DNA from: Desulfobacteraceae bacterium
Lineage (GTDB): Bacteria; Desulfobacterota; Desulfobacteria; Desulfobacterales; Desulfosalsimonadaceae
Assembly (NCBI GenBank): GCA_011389935.1
Contig: JAABTJ010000002.1
Location: forward strand, 85,801-149,800
Reading direction: 5' to 3'
DNA: 64,000 nucleotides
In this document: positions 26,273 to 35,097 of the stretch, in pieces
Position numbering within the stretch: the stretch's first letter is position 1
Layout of the letters: each line of letters begins with the position of its first letter
Made by a program: the position numbers and the translations under genes
Notes under the pieces: model-generated
What the model was told of the DNA's origin: nothing
Databases searched by the model: none
The model's input: only the letters and a program-made list of their open reading frames with translations

Positions 26273-26465
26273 GAACCCAGCTCAACATTCGGATTTCGGT
26301 TCAAGATTGCGGCGGCGTCTTGTTTCAAGCCGCAGATATTCCCAAGTATTTCGAGGATTTGAAATAAGACACCAACAAAGATGATGGACTCGTAAAAAGT
26401 TGCGATTGGACTTTTTACATGGCCGTCAAAGATATTGGGCCGAAAGATAATTTTAAGATGGGTTC
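26273..26465 (+). repeat. Dispersed hairpin repeat, copy A (interrupted)
   Basis: Copy of the element also present at 28651-28792 and 47072-47213. It begins GAACCC and ends GGGTTC and is bordered on both sides by TA. The internal arms GGCGTCTTGTTTCAA and TTGAAATAAGAC are present. Compared with the 142-bp copies it carries 51 extra bases (26383-26433). It lies inside the rnf operon between rnfA and rnfB. Confidence 0.85.
26383..26426. repeat. Small palindromic insertion nested in repeat copy A
   Basis: Forty-four bases absent from the other copies, flanked by the 7-bp direct repeat CAAAGAT (26376-26382 and 26427-26433). The insert contains the perfect 9-bp inverted repeat GTAAAAAGT / ACTTTTTAC (26392-26400 and 26410-26418) with a 9-nt loop. 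The layout is that of a small mobile element with a target-site duplication. Confidence 0.7.
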
Positions 26466-26509
26466 TATTATCGGTTTACGGATAATTCATCATACACAAG
26501 GGGTTTGAC

Positions 26510-28600
26510 GTGCTCGCATCGATTCTGTTCACACTCGGACTCGGGGGCGCCTGTGGTATTGTCCTGAGTTTTGCTTCAAAGGTATTTTATGTATACGAAG
26601 ATCCGCGCATTGCCCAGGTGGAAAATCTCCTGGCCGGTGCCAATTGCGGCGGTTGTGGATATCCCGGCTGTTCCGGGGCCGCCGAGGCGATTGTTGCGGG
26701 AAAAGCACCGCCTTCTGTATGCATCCTTGTCGGGCCGGAAAATGTTGCGGCCATCGCTGAAATCACCGGCGGGGAAGCCGGAACCGCGGAAGCCCTGAAA
26801 TCCTACAACGAATGTATGGGTGGATCCCGCGCGACGGACCGTTTCATCTACCAGGGTGTCAACAAATGCAGCGCCGTGGCTTCCCTGTACGGCGGAAAGC
26901 GGGACTGCACCATCGGCTGCCTGGGATACGGCGACTGCGTCCGCGCCTGCAAATTCAATGCGCTTGCAATCGGTGCGGAAGGCTATCCGGTTGTGGACTA
27001 TGAACGCTGCGTCGGGTGCGGCGCCTGCCAGGCCGTATGCCCCAAGACCATTATCGAGGTCAGCCCCATGTCGGCCCGTCTCATGCATCTCAACCGGGAA
27101 GACGACGCGCTGGCGCCATGCCAGCAGACATGCCCGGCGGAAATCGATATTCCCCGCTATATCGACCACATCCGGAAAGGCGAATACGAGGCCGCCGTCA
27201 ATACCATCCGGGAGAGAAATCCCCTGCTGCTGACTTGCGGCCGGGTATGCCCCCATCCCTGCGAGACGATGTGCCGTCGCGCCATTGAAGATGAACCCGT
27301 TTCCATCAACCAGTTGAAGCGTTTTGTGGCCGATATTGAAATGAATTCCGGCAAGCGCTACCCCATCCCCTGCGCTTCGGATACGGGAAAGCGTGTGGCC
27401 ATTATCGGCGGCGGGCCGGCAGGTCTGAGCGCGGCCTATTTTCTTCGCAGACTGGGGCACCATCCGACCATTTTCGAAGCCATGCCCAAACTCGGCGGCA
27501 TGATCCGCTACGGCATTCCCGAGTACAGGCTGCCCAAGGAGGTTCTTGACTGGGAGATCCAGGGCATCCTGAACCTGGGCATCGACCATCATGTCAATGT
27601 TGAGATGGGTTTTGACTTCGACCTGGGCTCCTTGATCGGCGCGGGGTTCGACGCCGTATTTTTCGGCGTTGGCGCCTGGAACGACTACAATCTCAACATC
27701 CCCGGCGAGGACCTCAAAGGGTGCTACACCGGCATCAACTTCCTGGCGCGGGTGGGGAAAAACGAACCGATCGATATCGGCAAGCGGGTCGCGGTTGTCG
27801 GGGGCGGCAACACCGCCATCGACTGCGCGCGCACCCTGGTTCGGATGGGCCTTGAAAAGGTGTATCTCGTATACCGCCGCACCCGAAAGGAAATGCCCGC
27901 AAACGATGTCGAAATCGTAGCAGCGGATCATGAAGGGATCGAATTCATCTTTCTTGCCGCGCCCAACCGGGTGCTGGAAGACGAGGACGGGCGTGCCAAG
28001 GGGCTTGAATATCTAAGGATGGAGCTTGGCGAACCCGATGCCAGCGGCCGGCGCCGTCCGGTGCCCGTGGAGGGGTCCGAGACCGTTCTCGAGGTCGATA
28101 CCATTATATCCGCCATTGGTCAAAATCCGAATCTTTCCTTCAAACAGCCGGGAACCCGCCTTGATCAGCTGGAAATCACCCGCTGGAACACCTTTGAGGT
28201 CAATCCGGAAACGTGCCAGACCAATGTGCCTTATATTTTTGCCGCCGGCGACTCCCAGACAGGACCGGCCACCGTGGTGGAAGCCATTGGCGGCGCCCGG
28301 CGGGCAGCGCGGGCCATGGATCAGTTTTTGCGCGGCAAGCCGTTCATCGGCGAGCCCCGGGCGCTGCTTTCGCAAAAAAAGATCGGGGAATCGATTTTCG
28401 AAAGGGTGCCGGGAATAAAGCAGACCAAACGGGCGGAAATGCCCGAGTTGCCCGTCCAGGAAAGAATTACCTGCTTTGACGAAGTGGACCTGGTGATCAA
28501 CGAAGCGAATGCCATGAAAGAATCCAACCGTTGCCTGAATTGCTGCAGGCTGTGTTATGATCCGGACATTTCGATCGATACGAAAAGACCGGCTGCGTGA
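26510..28600 (+). CDS. rnfB: RnfB fused to GltD-like FAD/NAD(P)-dependent oxidoreductase
   Basis: Ferredoxin-oxidising Rnf subunit with a large C-terminal extension: 696 residues against about 190-330 for most RnfB proteins. Starts at GTG with AAGGGG upstream. Order: membrane anchor (1-25); RnfB Fe-S domain with CGGCGYPGC and a distal Cys (46-71); two [4Fe-4S] motifs with CTIGCLGYGDCVRAC and CVGCGACQAVC (133-177); a further Cys-rich segment like the N-terminus of GltD/NfnB-type proteins (CQQTC, CGRVCPHPCETMC, 204-255); FAD site AIIGGGPAG (298-306); NAD(P) site AVVGGGNTAID (428-438); IFAAGD (576-581); a final Cys cluster CLNCCRLC. This implies a second pyridine-nucleotide site on Rnf, possibly NADPH. 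Function of the fusion is inference. Confidence 0.92.
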   Translation: MLASILFTLGLGGACGIVLSFASKVFYVYEDPRIAQVENLLAGANCGGCGYPGCSGAAEAIVAGKAPPSVCILVGPENVAAIAEITGGEAGTAEALKSYNECMGGSRATDRFIYQGVNKCSAVASLYGGKRDCTIGCLGYGDCVRACKFNALAIGAEGYPVVDYERCVGCGACQAVCPKTIIEVSPMSARLMHLNREDDALAPCQQTCPAEIDIPRYIDHIRKGEYEAAVNTIRERNPLLLTCGRVCPHPCETMCRRAIEDEPVSINQLKRFVADIEMNSGKRYPIPCASDTGKRVAIIGGGPAGLSAAYFLRRLGHHPTIFEAMPKLGGMIRYGIPEYRLPKEVLDWEIQGILNLGIDHHVNVEMGFDFDLGSLIGAGFDAVFFGVGAWNDYNLNIPGEDLKGCYTGINFLARVGKNEPIDIGKRVAVVGGGNTAIDCARTLVRMGLEKVYLVYRRTRKEMPANDVEIVAADHEGIEFIFLAAPNRVLEDEDGRAKGLEYLRMELGEPDASGRRRPVPVEGSETVLEVDTIISAIGQNPNLSFKQPGTRLDQLEITRWNTFEVNPETCQTNVPYIFAAGDSQTGPATVVEAIGGARRAARAMDQFLRGKPFIGEPRALLSQKKIGESIFERVPGIKQTKRAEMPELPVQERITCFDEVDLVINEANAMKESNRCLNCCRLCYDPDISIDTKRPAA

Positions 28601-28650
28601 TCTTTGTTTCCGCTGCCGGTTGCATGCACCCGCGTGCCACCGTCAGCCTG

Positions 28651-28792
28651 GAACCCATCTCAACATTCGGATTTCGGTTCAAGATCGCGGCGGCGTCTTG
28701 TTTCAAACCGCAGACAACCTCGCGTATTTCTATGATTTGAAATAAGACGCCAACAAAGAGATTGGGCCGAAAGATAATTTTGAGATCGGTTC
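28651..28792 (+). repeat. Dispersed hairpin repeat, copy B (142 bp, complete)
   Basis: The ends GAACCCATCTCAA and TTGAGATCGGTTC are inverted repeats with one mismatch. Internally GGCGTCTTGTTTCAAA (28692-28707) and TTTGAAATAAGACGCC (28736-28751) pair over 16 bases with one mismatch (a G-U in RNA). The whole unit can fold into one long interrupted hairpin. It lies 50 nt after the rnfB stop. Confidence 0.88.
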
Positions 28793-29088
28793 TACTCCCC
28801 CCATGTAGTCCACAGCATACCGTTTTCCGCGTTTTTTACGAAATACCCCCGCATTTGACGTCTTTTCCAAGCATACACCAATACTCCACCCCGTAGATTA
28901 AAATACATTTTTCACCGTATATCCTTTGCCCTCCGATTGGTTTATCAATAAGTCAAAACGGCAGACAATCTGAACAACATCGTTTTTGTTCCGGTTCATA
29001 GGTTCGCATTTTTCATTTTTTTTCACCCGAACCGTATTGCATTTCGACGTGTTTTGACCGTGCAGTACAATCTTATTGGGAGGATACC
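28793..29088. other. AT-rich intergenic region upstream of rpoH-like gene
   Basis: No gene is seen. The DNA is clearly more AT-rich than the flanking genes and probably holds the sigma-factor promoter, but no -35/-10 pair at good spacing could be chosen. GGGAGG at 29078-29083 is the ribosome-binding site of the next gene. Confidence 0.4.
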
Positions 29089-30117
29089 ATGTTTAATGAT
29101 CCGTTGCACATGCCGGCCGGCCCCGAAACCCGTAAAAGCAAAACCCCTCTGATGAACAGGGAAGCGAAAATCGGCGGGGGAAAATCCACGGGTGAATTTG
29201 AAAAAAAAACCAATACCCGAATCCCCGCCACCGCCAGGCGCAAGCCCAAAAAACAGTATGACCCGGTGCAGCAGTACATGGCCGATATACGGAGGCATCG
29301 TCTTGTGACCCGGGAAGAGGAGCGTGAGCTTGCTCACCGGATCCAGTTTTATGATGATACAGAGGCGTTCCATGAGCTGGTGAATGCAAATCTGCGGCTG
29401 GTCGTCAAGATTGCCCTGAAATTTCAGCGATTCTGGAACCGAAACCTCCTCGACCTGATCCAGGAAGGAAATGTCGGATTGATCCATGCGGTCCGGAAAT
29501 ACGATCCCGACCGGAACGTCAAATTTTCCTACTACGCCTCATTCTGGATCAAGGCCTATATCATGAAACACATCCAGGACAACTGGCGGATGGTGAAGGT
29601 CGTTACCACCGAGGGGCAGCGAAAACTGTTTTACCGGCTCAAGCAGGAAAGGAAGAAATTGAGCAGCCAGGGAATCGAGCCCAGCATGGCGGTTCTTTCT
29701 GAAAAATGCGGGGTCAAGGAGCAGGACATTGCCGAGATGGATCAGCGGCTGCAGAACTGGGACGTTTCCCTCGATGCGCCGGTCCGGGAAGATTCGGATA
29801 CCGACCGGATCGACATGATCACTGTGGATGAGCGATCCCTTGAAGAGCAATATTCCTACAAGGAGACCGATGCACTGGTCAACAGGAAGGTTAATGAATT
29901 CCGCAAAACCATATGCAAAAGGGAGCGGGAAATTTTGGATCTCCGGATCTATTCGGAAACGCCCATGACGCTCCAGGCGCTGGGCGACCGATTGAGCCTT
30001 TCCCGGGAAAGGGTCCGCCAGCTTGAAAAACACATTGTCGAGGAATTGAAGCAGTACCTGATCACCCGGATCCATGATTTTGACGCACTGGCCGTAACCT
30101 CAAGAATGGCCTCATAG
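29089..30117 (+). CDS. rpoH: RNA polymerase sigma factor, RpoH (sigma-32) type
   Basis: Alternative sigma-70-family factor of 342 residues. After a basic N-terminal extension of about 55 residues, region 1.2 (DPVQQYMADIRRH), region 2 (NLRLVVKIALKF, LLDLIQEGNVGLIHAVRKYDP, FSYYASFWIKAYIMKHI), region 3 and region 4 (MTLQALGDRLSLSRERVRQLE) are intact. The segment EGQRKLFYRLKQ after region 2.4 resembles the RpoH box (QRKLFFNLR) that distinguishes heat-shock sigma factors from RpoD and RpoS. The protein is longer than E. coli RpoH (284), partly through the N-terminus. A strong terminator follows, so it is monocistronic. Confidence 0.82.
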   Translation: MFNDPLHMPAGPETRKSKTPLMNREAKIGGGKSTGEFEKKTNTRIPATARRKPKKQYDPVQQYMADIRRHRLVTREEERELAHRIQFYDDTEAFHELVNANLRLVVKIALKFQRFWNRNLLDLIQEGNVGLIHAVRKYDPDRNVKFSYYASFWIKAYIMKHIQDNWRMVKVVTTEGQRKLFYRLKQERKKLSSQGIEPSMAVLSEKCGVKEQDIAEMDQRLQNWDVSLDAPVREDSDTDRIDMITVDERSLEEQYSYKETDALVNRKVNEFRKTICKREREILDLRIYSETPMTLQALGDRLSLSRERVRQLEKHIVEELKQYLITRIHDFDALAVTSRMAS

Positions 30118-30143
30118 ACCGTTTTTTCCATAACCGGTAAAAG

Positions 30144-30180
30144 AAGGGGGTCGGGTTTTATGCCCGCCCCCCTTTTTTTA
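30144..30180 (+). terminator. Strong intrinsic terminator after rpoH-like gene
   Basis: GGGGG-T-CGGG pairs with CCCG-CCCCC around the loop TTTTATG, with a single bulged T, followed at once by seven T residues. It is 26 nt after the stop codon. Confidence 0.85.
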
Positions 30181-30275
30181 TATCTTTGGGTCCGCCTCCA
30201 GGCCGCAGCCCACCCCTCCCATGATCATTCCACTGAAATATTTCAAAAAAACTACTTCTGTCGGTACAAGAATCT

Positions 30276-30303
30276 TTTACTTTTTCGTAAACTGATATAT
30301 AAT
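30276..30303 (+). promoter_or_regulatory. Possible promoter of the response-regulator gene
   Basis: A consensus TATAAT (30298-30303) lies 16 bp after TTTACT (30276-30281) in an AT-rich stretch about 100 nt before the start codon. Confidence 0.4.
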
Positions 30304-30405
30304 AAAAAAATCTTTTCGCGCTGAGGTTCTAAAGAAACGGCGCATCCGGCAGAGGGGTTTTTCAGGAGGCGATCACCATTTCAAGCAACCGATGGACGGG
30401 TATGG

Positions 30406-31068
30406 ATGGAAAATAAACGAAAAGTGGTTATTGCCGAAGACCATCAACTGTTCCGCGAAGGTCTGAAGGCCATGCTCATGGGCCGGGAAGACCTGGAAGT
30501 GGTGGCCGAGGCTCCGGACGGCCTGGCCGCCATCGAGGTCGTCAAAAAGCACAAGCCCGATTTGCTGCTGCTCGACCTGTCCATGCCGAGATTGAGCGGG
30601 GTCAGCGTCGTCAAGGAGGTGAAGCGGTTGTTCCCGGAAACAATCGTACTGGCCCTGACCATTCATGAATCCGACCAGTACGTGCTGGAAGCATTTGAAT
30701 CCGGGGTGAACGGTTACTGCATCAAGGATGCAAGCCGGGAGGAGCTGCTGGTTGCCATCAACAGCGTGTTGAACGGCAAGACATACATCAGTCCCGGCAT
30801 CGCCGACAATGTCATGGAAGGGTATCTCAAGGGGAGAAAACGGCTGAAGACCCACTCCGACTGGGACACCGTAACGCCCCGGGAGCGCGAGGTCCTCAAG
30901 TTGATCGCCGAAGGATATTTGAACAAGGAGATCGGCGAGCTGCTCAATATCAGTGTAAAGACGGTTGAAAAGCACCGGGCCAATATCATGGCCAAGTTGA
31001 AACTGCACAGCGCATCCGCATTGACTTCCTATGCCATTGCAAAGGGAATCGTAGACAAAAGGAATTAG
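30406..31068 (+). CDS. NarL/FixJ-family response regulator
   Basis: Two-component response regulator of 220 residues. The receiver has the acidic pair (Glu11, Asp12), the phosphoacceptor Asp57 in LLLLDLSMP, and the conserved Lys in IKDAS (about 109). The LuxR-type helix-turn-helix at the C-terminus reads TPREREVLKLIAEGYLNKEIGE and SVKTVEKHRANIMAKL. It converges with a histidine kinase of the matching HisKA_3 type only 39 bases away, so the two are probably partners. Targets are not indicated by the sequence; the kinase is co-oriented with the Tmc genes, which is suggestive. Confidence 0.93.
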   Translation: MENKRKVVIAEDHQLFREGLKAMLMGREDLEVVAEAPDGLAAIEVVKKHKPDLLLLDLSMPRLSGVSVVKEVKRLFPETIVLALTIHESDQYVLEAFESGVNGYCIKDASREELLVAINSVLNGKTYISPGIADNVMEGYLKGRKRLKTHSDWDTVTPREREVLKLIAEGYLNKEIGELLNISVKTVEKHRANIMAKLKLHSASALTSYAIAKGIVDKRN

Positions 31069-31107
31069 AACGAGGCGCGACTTTCTGCGAAAGATTTTGC
31101 AACCGGT

Positions 31108-32862
31108 TCAGAAGTGGTCGGCCTCCAAGGGTATACTCACCTCCACGCGGGTTCCTCCTCCCGGTGTTGATTTTATTGTAAACGTTCCTTCGCAGATTTC
31201 CGCCCTTTCCCGCATCCCCAAAAGACCGTAGCCGCTCAGCGGATCGTTGGATGTCAGGCGGGTGGCGGGTTCGAAGCCAAACCCGTTGTCGGATATGGTC
31301 AAAAGAATACCCTGGGCGTTTTTTGTAAGGCGCAGATCGATTCTGTCCGCATTTCCGTGCCTGGCGGCATTGGACATGGCTTCCTGGAGAATCCGGTAGA
31401 TGACGATTTTCATGGATTCGGACAGTTCGCTTTCATCGATATCAATCTTTTGGACGACCTCAATGTGTTTGTAGAAAGTTTTAAATTCGCGGCAAAACCA
31501 TGAAATGGTGGCACAAAGCCCCAAATCGTCCATTGTGGAAGGGCGCAGGTTTGCGGATATCCGTTTGGTCTCCTTTATCGTCTCCATGAGGTAGGACACG
31601 ATGCTTTCGAGCGAGGTGATATCTTTCGGGGGCGTCGAAACCATTTTGGCCAGTTTTTCCTCGATGCTGAACTTGATGGCCGCAAGGTTTGCGCCGATGG
31701 AATCGTGGAGCTCCTTTGCGATCGTTTTCCGGTCCGCTTCGAGGGTTTCCAGCGTTTTTCTGGATATCTGCCGGAGCGCCGCTTTGGAACGGAGCAGCCT
31801 GTTTTCAACGCGTTTCCGTTCTTTTATTTCGGCTTGAAGGCTTTCTACGGTTTCCAGCAGCTCCCGGGTTCGGACGGTCACCCGGTTTTCAAGCTCCTGG
31901 CGTACGCGCTGGAGTTCTATTTTTTCGCGCTTTCGCTCGGTGATGTCATGGAAGATACCGACGGCCCCGGCAATTTTCCCTTCCTGGTCCCGGATCGGCG
32001 ACGTGTTGACGAGGATGTGCTTTGACGTGCCGTCCGGCATGTTGAATTCCATTTCAAAATCCTCGATGATCATTCCCCTGAAAACCGTCCGCCCAAGTGG
32101 AAGCGCAATGATATCATTGGGGGGATCGTCTGAATAGCGCGGCGGGGGCTCCTCCGTAAGCGGTCCGGATCCGTCCGGTATCTGCTGTTCATAAAGCCAC
32201 CGGGCTTTCGGGTTGGACATGATGATCCGGCAATTTTCATCCACCACGACAATCGCCTCGGGAGTACTTTCAAAAATGGCTTTCAGGGCGAAGCGTTCCC
32301 GCGCCAGTTCGGATGGCAGACAATCCGTGACGGCTGGTGTTTCGTCCCGCATTGCGACAACGGCCCCGGTTATGTTTCCGTTCATGATCAGCGGGTATGC
32401 GGAGACGGAAAAATAGCGGGATTGGTCATTTGGATCGATGAAGCTGAAGCGCTCCCCGACAATGGCATGCCCTGCCAGGGCGTAGCGGATCGGCAGGTGC
32501 TCATATGTCACGGGCACTCCGTTGACGGCGGTCAGTTTGAGTTTTTTGAGAACTTTTTCGATCGGGCGGCCCGTGGGGTCGAGGCCAAGAAGCTGCTTGG
32601 CGGGTTGATTGGCAAGAACGGGGACCCCGTTTTTTGAAACAAGAATCACGGGTTCATGCAGCGCTGAGAAGATCTGGCTCATTTCCGATGCGATATCTCC
32701 GGATTCCCTGCCGGTCTCCATCAGCGCGCTTTTTTTGTTTTCCGCGTCGGAGAAAGCGGCGATCCGCTCCGCCAGAAGAGATATGACGGATGGGAACGGC
32801 GCATCTCCCGCGGAAACGCTTTGGGGGGGGTTGCCTGCTATTTCATGTAATTTTTTTTCCAT
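31108..32862 (-). CDS. PAS-domain sensor histidine kinase (NarX/DegS-type)
   Basis: Cytoplasmic-looking sensor kinase of 584 residues with no obvious membrane segment. Two PAS domains are seen: one around LVSKNGVPVLANQPAKQLLG (about 75-95) and one around AIVVVDENCRIIMSNPKARW (about 205-225), the latter followed by a PAC-like VGIFHDITERK. A coiled coil leads to the HisKA_3 dimerisation helix with the phospho-acceptor His in KELHDSIGANLAAIK, and then an HATPase with EAMSNAARHG, ISDNGFGF and GYGLLGMRER. The start overlaps the end of the IscU-like gene by 25 bases, with no own Shine-Dalgarno, so translation is probably coupled. Likely partner: the convergent NarL-type regulator. Confidence 0.9.
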   Translation of the reverse strand: MEKKLHEIAGNPPQSVSAGDAPFPSVISLLAERIAAFSDAENKKSALMETGRESGDIASEMSQIFSALHEPVILVSKNGVPVLANQPAKQLLGLDPTGRPIEKVLKKLKLTAVNGVPVTYEHLPIRYALAGHAIVGERFSFIDPNDQSRYFSVSAYPLIMNGNITGAVVAMRDETPAVTDCLPSELARERFALKAIFESTPEAIVVVDENCRIIMSNPKARWLYEQQIPDGSGPLTEEPPPRYSDDPPNDIIALPLGRTVFRGMIIEDFEMEFNMPDGTSKHILVNTSPIRDQEGKIAGAVGIFHDITERKREKIELQRVRQELENRVTVRTRELLETVESLQAEIKERKRVENRLLRSKAALRQISRKTLETLEADRKTIAKELHDSIGANLAAIKFSIEEKLAKMVSTPPKDITSLESIVSYLMETIKETKRISANLRPSTMDDLGLCATISWFCREFKTFYKHIEVVQKIDIDESELSESMKIVIYRILQEAMSNAARHGNADRIDLRLTKNAQGILLTISDNGFGFEPATRLTSNDPLSGYGLLGMRERAEICEGTFTIKSTPGGGTRVEVSIPLEADHF

Positions 32863-33278
32863 GGATCACGGCGTATGGTTTGATATCGGGCCAGTGCCCG
32901 GTAGAGAGCCCCTGCGGCAAGTTCTGCGCAGTGATAGGATGCTTCCGGCAGGGTCTCCAGTTCGCGGGCGATGTCATCCGGCCTGATTTTCCACGCCTCG
33001 CCCACTGTTTTGTTTTCAATCATATCGCCCAGCATGTTGGCCGATGCCCGTGTATTGACGCAGCCGTCAATGGCAAAGGAGACCGTCTCGATTCTTCCGT
33101 TTTGTATCATAAGGAAAATTTTGATGCTGTCTCCGCAATCCCCGGTGTTCCTGCCGTACGCGTCCGGATGGTGGAGCCGCTCGTCCCTGTCCGTCCGGAA
33201 CGCCATTTCCAGAAATCGTTCGGAATGCGCCTGGAGAAAATCAAAGTCGGTTTCGTTCATGGTCTGTTTCTTCATCAT
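32838..33278 (-). CDS. IscU/NifU N-terminal-like Fe-S scaffold protein
   Basis: Small protein of 146 residues resembling the NifU N-terminal/IscU fold on which [Fe-S] clusters are assembled. The three scaffold cysteines are recognisable in NTGDCGDSI, AIDGCVNTRASA and SYHCAELAA. The Asp after the first Cys, which favours cluster release in IscU, is also present (CGD). It lies 12 nt after tmcA and overlaps the kinase gene. Divergence from housekeeping IscU is high; it might serve the Fe-S-rich TmcB. No cysteine desulfurase is adjacent. Confidence 0.75.
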   Translation of the reverse strand: MMKKQTMNETDFDFLQAHSERFLEMAFRTDRDERLHHPDAYGRNTGDCGDSIKIFLMIQNGRIETVSFAIDGCVNTRASANMLGDMIENKTVGEAWKIRPDDIARELETLPEASYHCAELAAGALYRALARYQTIRRDPWKKNYMK

Positions 33279-33290
33279 GCGTACGATTCG

Positions 33291-33695
33291 TTATTTTTCG
33301 CCTGCATGGCATTCCCCGCAGAGAACGGGCCCGGCTTTTTCGTTGAGGTGGCATGTTCTGCACAGGCGGTGGTAGGCGCTGATCAGGTTCATTTCGGAAT
33401 TCCCCGGTTCGGCCAGGTGGCAGGCGGAGCATTCCATTCCGATAGAGTCCGCATTGTCCATCTTTTTGCCGTCTTCCCACATATGGTGGCACGTGTTGCA
33501 ATCCTCCACCGCGTCATAGGCCATATGCGCGTCGTGGTCGAAAGAGACGATCGGCCGCATGCGTTCTTTTCCGGAAAATGCGGAATCCTCAACGGTCGTG
33601 ATGGAAAACTGGGCCTCGGTCGACATGGCAAAAAAAACGAGCCCGGCAAACGCAAAAACCGCCAGCAGCGACGAAACTTTATGATATTGCTTCAT
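33291..33695 (-). CDS. tmcA: Acidic tetrahaem cytochrome c3, TmcA
   Basis: Periplasmic type II cytochrome c3 of the Tmc complex. 134 residues from ATG 33695, which has AAGGGGAA upstream; a further in-frame start at 33725 is less likely. A signal peptide (hydrophobic core LLAVFAFAGLVFFA) precedes four haem sites: CNTCH, CSACH, CRTCH and CGECH, with extra His residues (FDHDAH, ISAYH) expected as sixth ligands. In Desulfovibrio, TmcA takes electrons from type I c3 and hydrogenases. It lies 10 nt after tmcB. Confidence 0.9.
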   Translation of the reverse strand: MKQYHKVSSLLAVFAFAGLVFFAMSTEAQFSITTVEDSAFSGKERMRPIVSFDHDAHMAYDAVEDCNTCHHMWEDGKKMDNADSIGMECSACHLAEPGNSEMNLISAYHRLCRTCHLNEKAGPVLCGECHAGEK

Positions 33696-33705
33696 GAATT
33701 TCCCC

Positions 33706-35040
33706 TTACTTCTCCATGCACTCAAAGAGAATATCGATCAGAAATTTAATCTCGATGTCGATCTTGTAATGGTGGATAATATCCTCGAGCCCGCCGTGGC
33801 AGTTGTGGCAGGGGGCAATGACGACTTCCGCCCCTTTTTCGCGGGCGGCCATGAGCTGTTCGGCCTTGACCCGGTTGCTTTTTACCCGCTTGTTCTTGTA
33901 GGGGGGGCCGCAGTTGATGACCCCGCCGCCGGCGCAGCAGCAGAAATTGTGCTCCCGGTTGGGCTCCATCTCGATAAAGGTTTCGCAGCTCTGTCGTACC
34001 ACGCTGCGCGCTTTTTCATGCAGCCCCTGGCCGCGGACAATGTTGCAGGGATCGTGAAAGGTTACGGGGCGCTCGAACTTACGGGCAATCTTCAGGCGGC
34101 CTTCCGCCAAAAGCTCGTCATAGAAGGCGACCGCATGAACAACCTCTATGGGCGGCATTTTCCAGCCCAGAAAGCGATTGCCGACGTCATAGACCGAGCG
34201 GAAGGCATGGCCGCATTCCCCCATCACGATCCGCTTGCTTCTCAGGCGGAGGGCGGACTCGAAGTGCACCTTTTTGAGCCGTGCGGTCATTTCAATATCC
34301 CCGGTATACATGCACATGTCGCTGTTGTCCCAGCCGGGAAATTCCGTCATGGTCCAGTCGATGCCCGCCGCATGCATGAGAACCGCGGCCTGGTATATCA
34401 GCTGTGCGCGGAACTTGGGTTCCGGCCCGATAACAGAGTAATAGACGTCCGCGCCTTCTTTTTCCAGGGGAATCCGCAGATCGGGTATCTCATCTCTTGC
34501 CTCGTCTTCCTGCCACTGGAGGGTGTCGATCCATTCGTCCTCCTGGACCCACATCTGGTTCATGGTGGCGCTGTGGCTGTGGGCGGTATCCTGTATGTAT
34601 CGCGGCACGACGCCCAGCTTGTGACAGACCCTGCGAACGAAAAGCATCAGGAAGGCAACGTCGATGCCGAAGGGGCAGTACATCATGCAGCGGCGGCAGA
34701 GGTTGCAGTCGGTAAATGCGATCTCGCAGGATCGCATCAGCGTTTCCCGGCTCACCCGCCCTTTCTTTCTGACAAATTCGCCCAGGGTCTGCTTGACCTT
34801 GGCCGCCGGGGCCAAGCGAGGCTCCTTGTCACGGGACAGGTAATAATGGCACGCCCCGCTGCAATAGCCGCAGCTCATGCAGGTGTTCAGGTACGCCTTG
34901 AAACGCGCCCCGCCTTCGGTCCGGATCATATCGTTGATGACCTGCGCGATATCCTCTTCGCTCAACTTTTCAGCCCCCTCGATGATTGCGTCATCAAGGA
35001 CGATCGGTTCGTCGTTCGCTTTGGGTTCGGTGGTAGCCAT
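33706..35040 (-). CDS. tmcB: Tmc complex Fe-S subunit TmcB (HdrD-like)
   Basis: Cytoplasmic subunit of 444 residues related to HdrD and DsrK. Two [4Fe-4S] ferredoxin motifs are near the N-terminus: CMSCGYCSGAC and CNLCRRCMMYCPFG (about residues 54-127). The C-terminal half carries the CCG-type domain with HDPCNIVRGQG, NFCCCAGGG and APCHNCHGG, expected to bind a non-cubane cluster as in heterodisulfide reductase; a second full CCG block is not evident. Gene order tmcD-C-B-A on the minus strand, with 57 nt to tmcC, supports the assignment. Confidence 0.9.
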   Translation of the reverse strand: MATTEPKANDEPIVLDDAIIEGAEKLSEEDIAQVINDMIRTEGGARFKAYLNTCMSCGYCSGACHYYLSRDKEPRLAPAAKVKQTLGEFVRKKGRVSRETLMRSCEIAFTDCNLCRRCMMYCPFGIDVAFLMLFVRRVCHKLGVVPRYIQDTAHSHSATMNQMWVQEDEWIDTLQWQEDEARDEIPDLRIPLEKEGADVYYSVIGPEPKFRAQLIYQAAVLMHAAGIDWTMTEFPGWDNSDMCMYTGDIEMTARLKKVHFESALRLRSKRIVMGECGHAFRSVYDVGNRFLGWKMPPIEVVHAVAFYDELLAEGRLKIARKFERPVTFHDPCNIVRGQGLHEKARSVVRQSCETFIEMEPNREHNFCCCAGGGVINCGPPYKNKRVKSNRVKAEQLMAAREKGAEVVIAPCHNCHGGLEDIIHHYKIDIEIKFLIDILFECMEK

Positions 35041-35097
35041 ATGGATGATGCTCCGTTTTTGGTCAATTGATGAAATATCGTCCCGCCAATGCCATGC

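Noticed and set aside
33694..35070. 458-codon open frame on the plus strand
   Set aside because: Antisense shadow of tmcB; no recognisable domains, while the minus strand encodes clear Fe-S motifs.
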